NCBI GenBank assembly: GCA_902797125.1
Contig: CADBRS010000188.1
Span: forward strand, 1-13,309
Direction of reading: 5' to 3'
Source: an uncultured Ruminococcus sp.
GTDB taxonomy: Bacteria; Bacillota; Clostridia; Oscillospirales; CAG-272
Length of the DNA: 13,309 nt
Part shown: one piece after another, positions 13,276 through 13,309 of the stretch
How the letters are laid out: every line of letters begins with the position of its first letter
Numbering within the stretch: position 1 is the stretch's first letter
Notes under the pieces: generated by a model
The model's database searches: none
Told to the model about the DNA's origin: nothing
What the model saw: only the letters and a program-made list of their open reading frames with translations
Made by a program: the position numbers and the translations under genes

Positions 13276-13309
13276 GAGAGAGGAGGTCAAAAAAATCAAA
13301 TTCTACAAA

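Noticed and set aside
13255..13309. Plus-strand frame ATG 13255 open to the window end, and AGGAGGT at about 13280 that could belong to a divergent gene
   Set aside because: It overlaps the operon promoter, the ATG lies before the purine run, and no start codon follows AGGAGGT within the window; cannot be supported.

Overview
The window carries one long, tightly packed minus-strand operon for a catabolic bacterial microcompartment (BMC, metabolosome). It is transcribed from right (13.25 kb) to left (0.2 kb) and followed by a tRNA-Ser gene. Strong Shine-Dalgarno sites, a tRNA with encoded CCA, mid GC content and the BMC gene set suggest an anaerobic, probably Firmicutes-like (clostridial or negativicute) bacterium. 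This is inference; no taxonomic marker is present apart from the tRNA.

Layout in transcription order: promoter (about 13.25-13.28 kb) and a structured leader; acetate kinase ackA; two class II (FucA/RhaD-type) aldolase-family proteins; CoA-acylating aldehyde dehydrogenase (PduP-type); zinc alcohol dehydrogenase; four hexameric shell proteins (BMC-H); a 214-bp gap with a strong hairpin; phosphotransacylase PduL; pentameric vertex protein (EutN/BMC-P); a pduS-pduT-pduU-pduV-like block; a ParA/MinD-family ATPase with an overlapping 63-aa partner gene; a class II ketose-bisphosphate aldolase; a terminator; then tRNA-Ser(UGA) with its own promoter.

Likely pathway (inference from the gene set): the aldolase splits a 6-deoxyketose 1-phosphate (L-fuculose-1-P and/or L-rhamnulose-1-P, possibly 5-deoxyribulose-1-P) into DHAP and lactaldehyde (or acetaldehyde). 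The aldehyde dismutates inside the shell: the dehydrogenase and PduL make acyl-CoA and then acyl-phosphate, AckA makes ATP, and the alcohol dehydrogenase regenerates NAD+ by forming 1,2-propanediol (or ethanol). DHAP leaves to glycolysis, where the terminal FBA-type aldolase could act. No glycyl-radical or B12 diol dehydratase, sugar kinase, isomerase, transporter or regulator lies in the window. The locus resembles the PVM/PVM-like class of sugar-phosphate BMCs, with a Pdu-like redox and GTPase block added.

Most notable points: (i) a ParA ATPase plus a small disordered basic protein with a near-C-terminal Trp, a candidate McdAB-like positioning system for a catabolic BMC; (ii) the second aldolase has lost two of the three zinc-binding histidines but keeps a C-terminal encapsulation peptide, so it may be a pseudoenzyme cargo or scaffold; (iii) PduS and PduT (with the Fe-S pore Cys38) occur without any visible B12 enzyme; (iv) cysteine clusters sit in the linkers joining three cargo enzymes to their encapsulation peptides.
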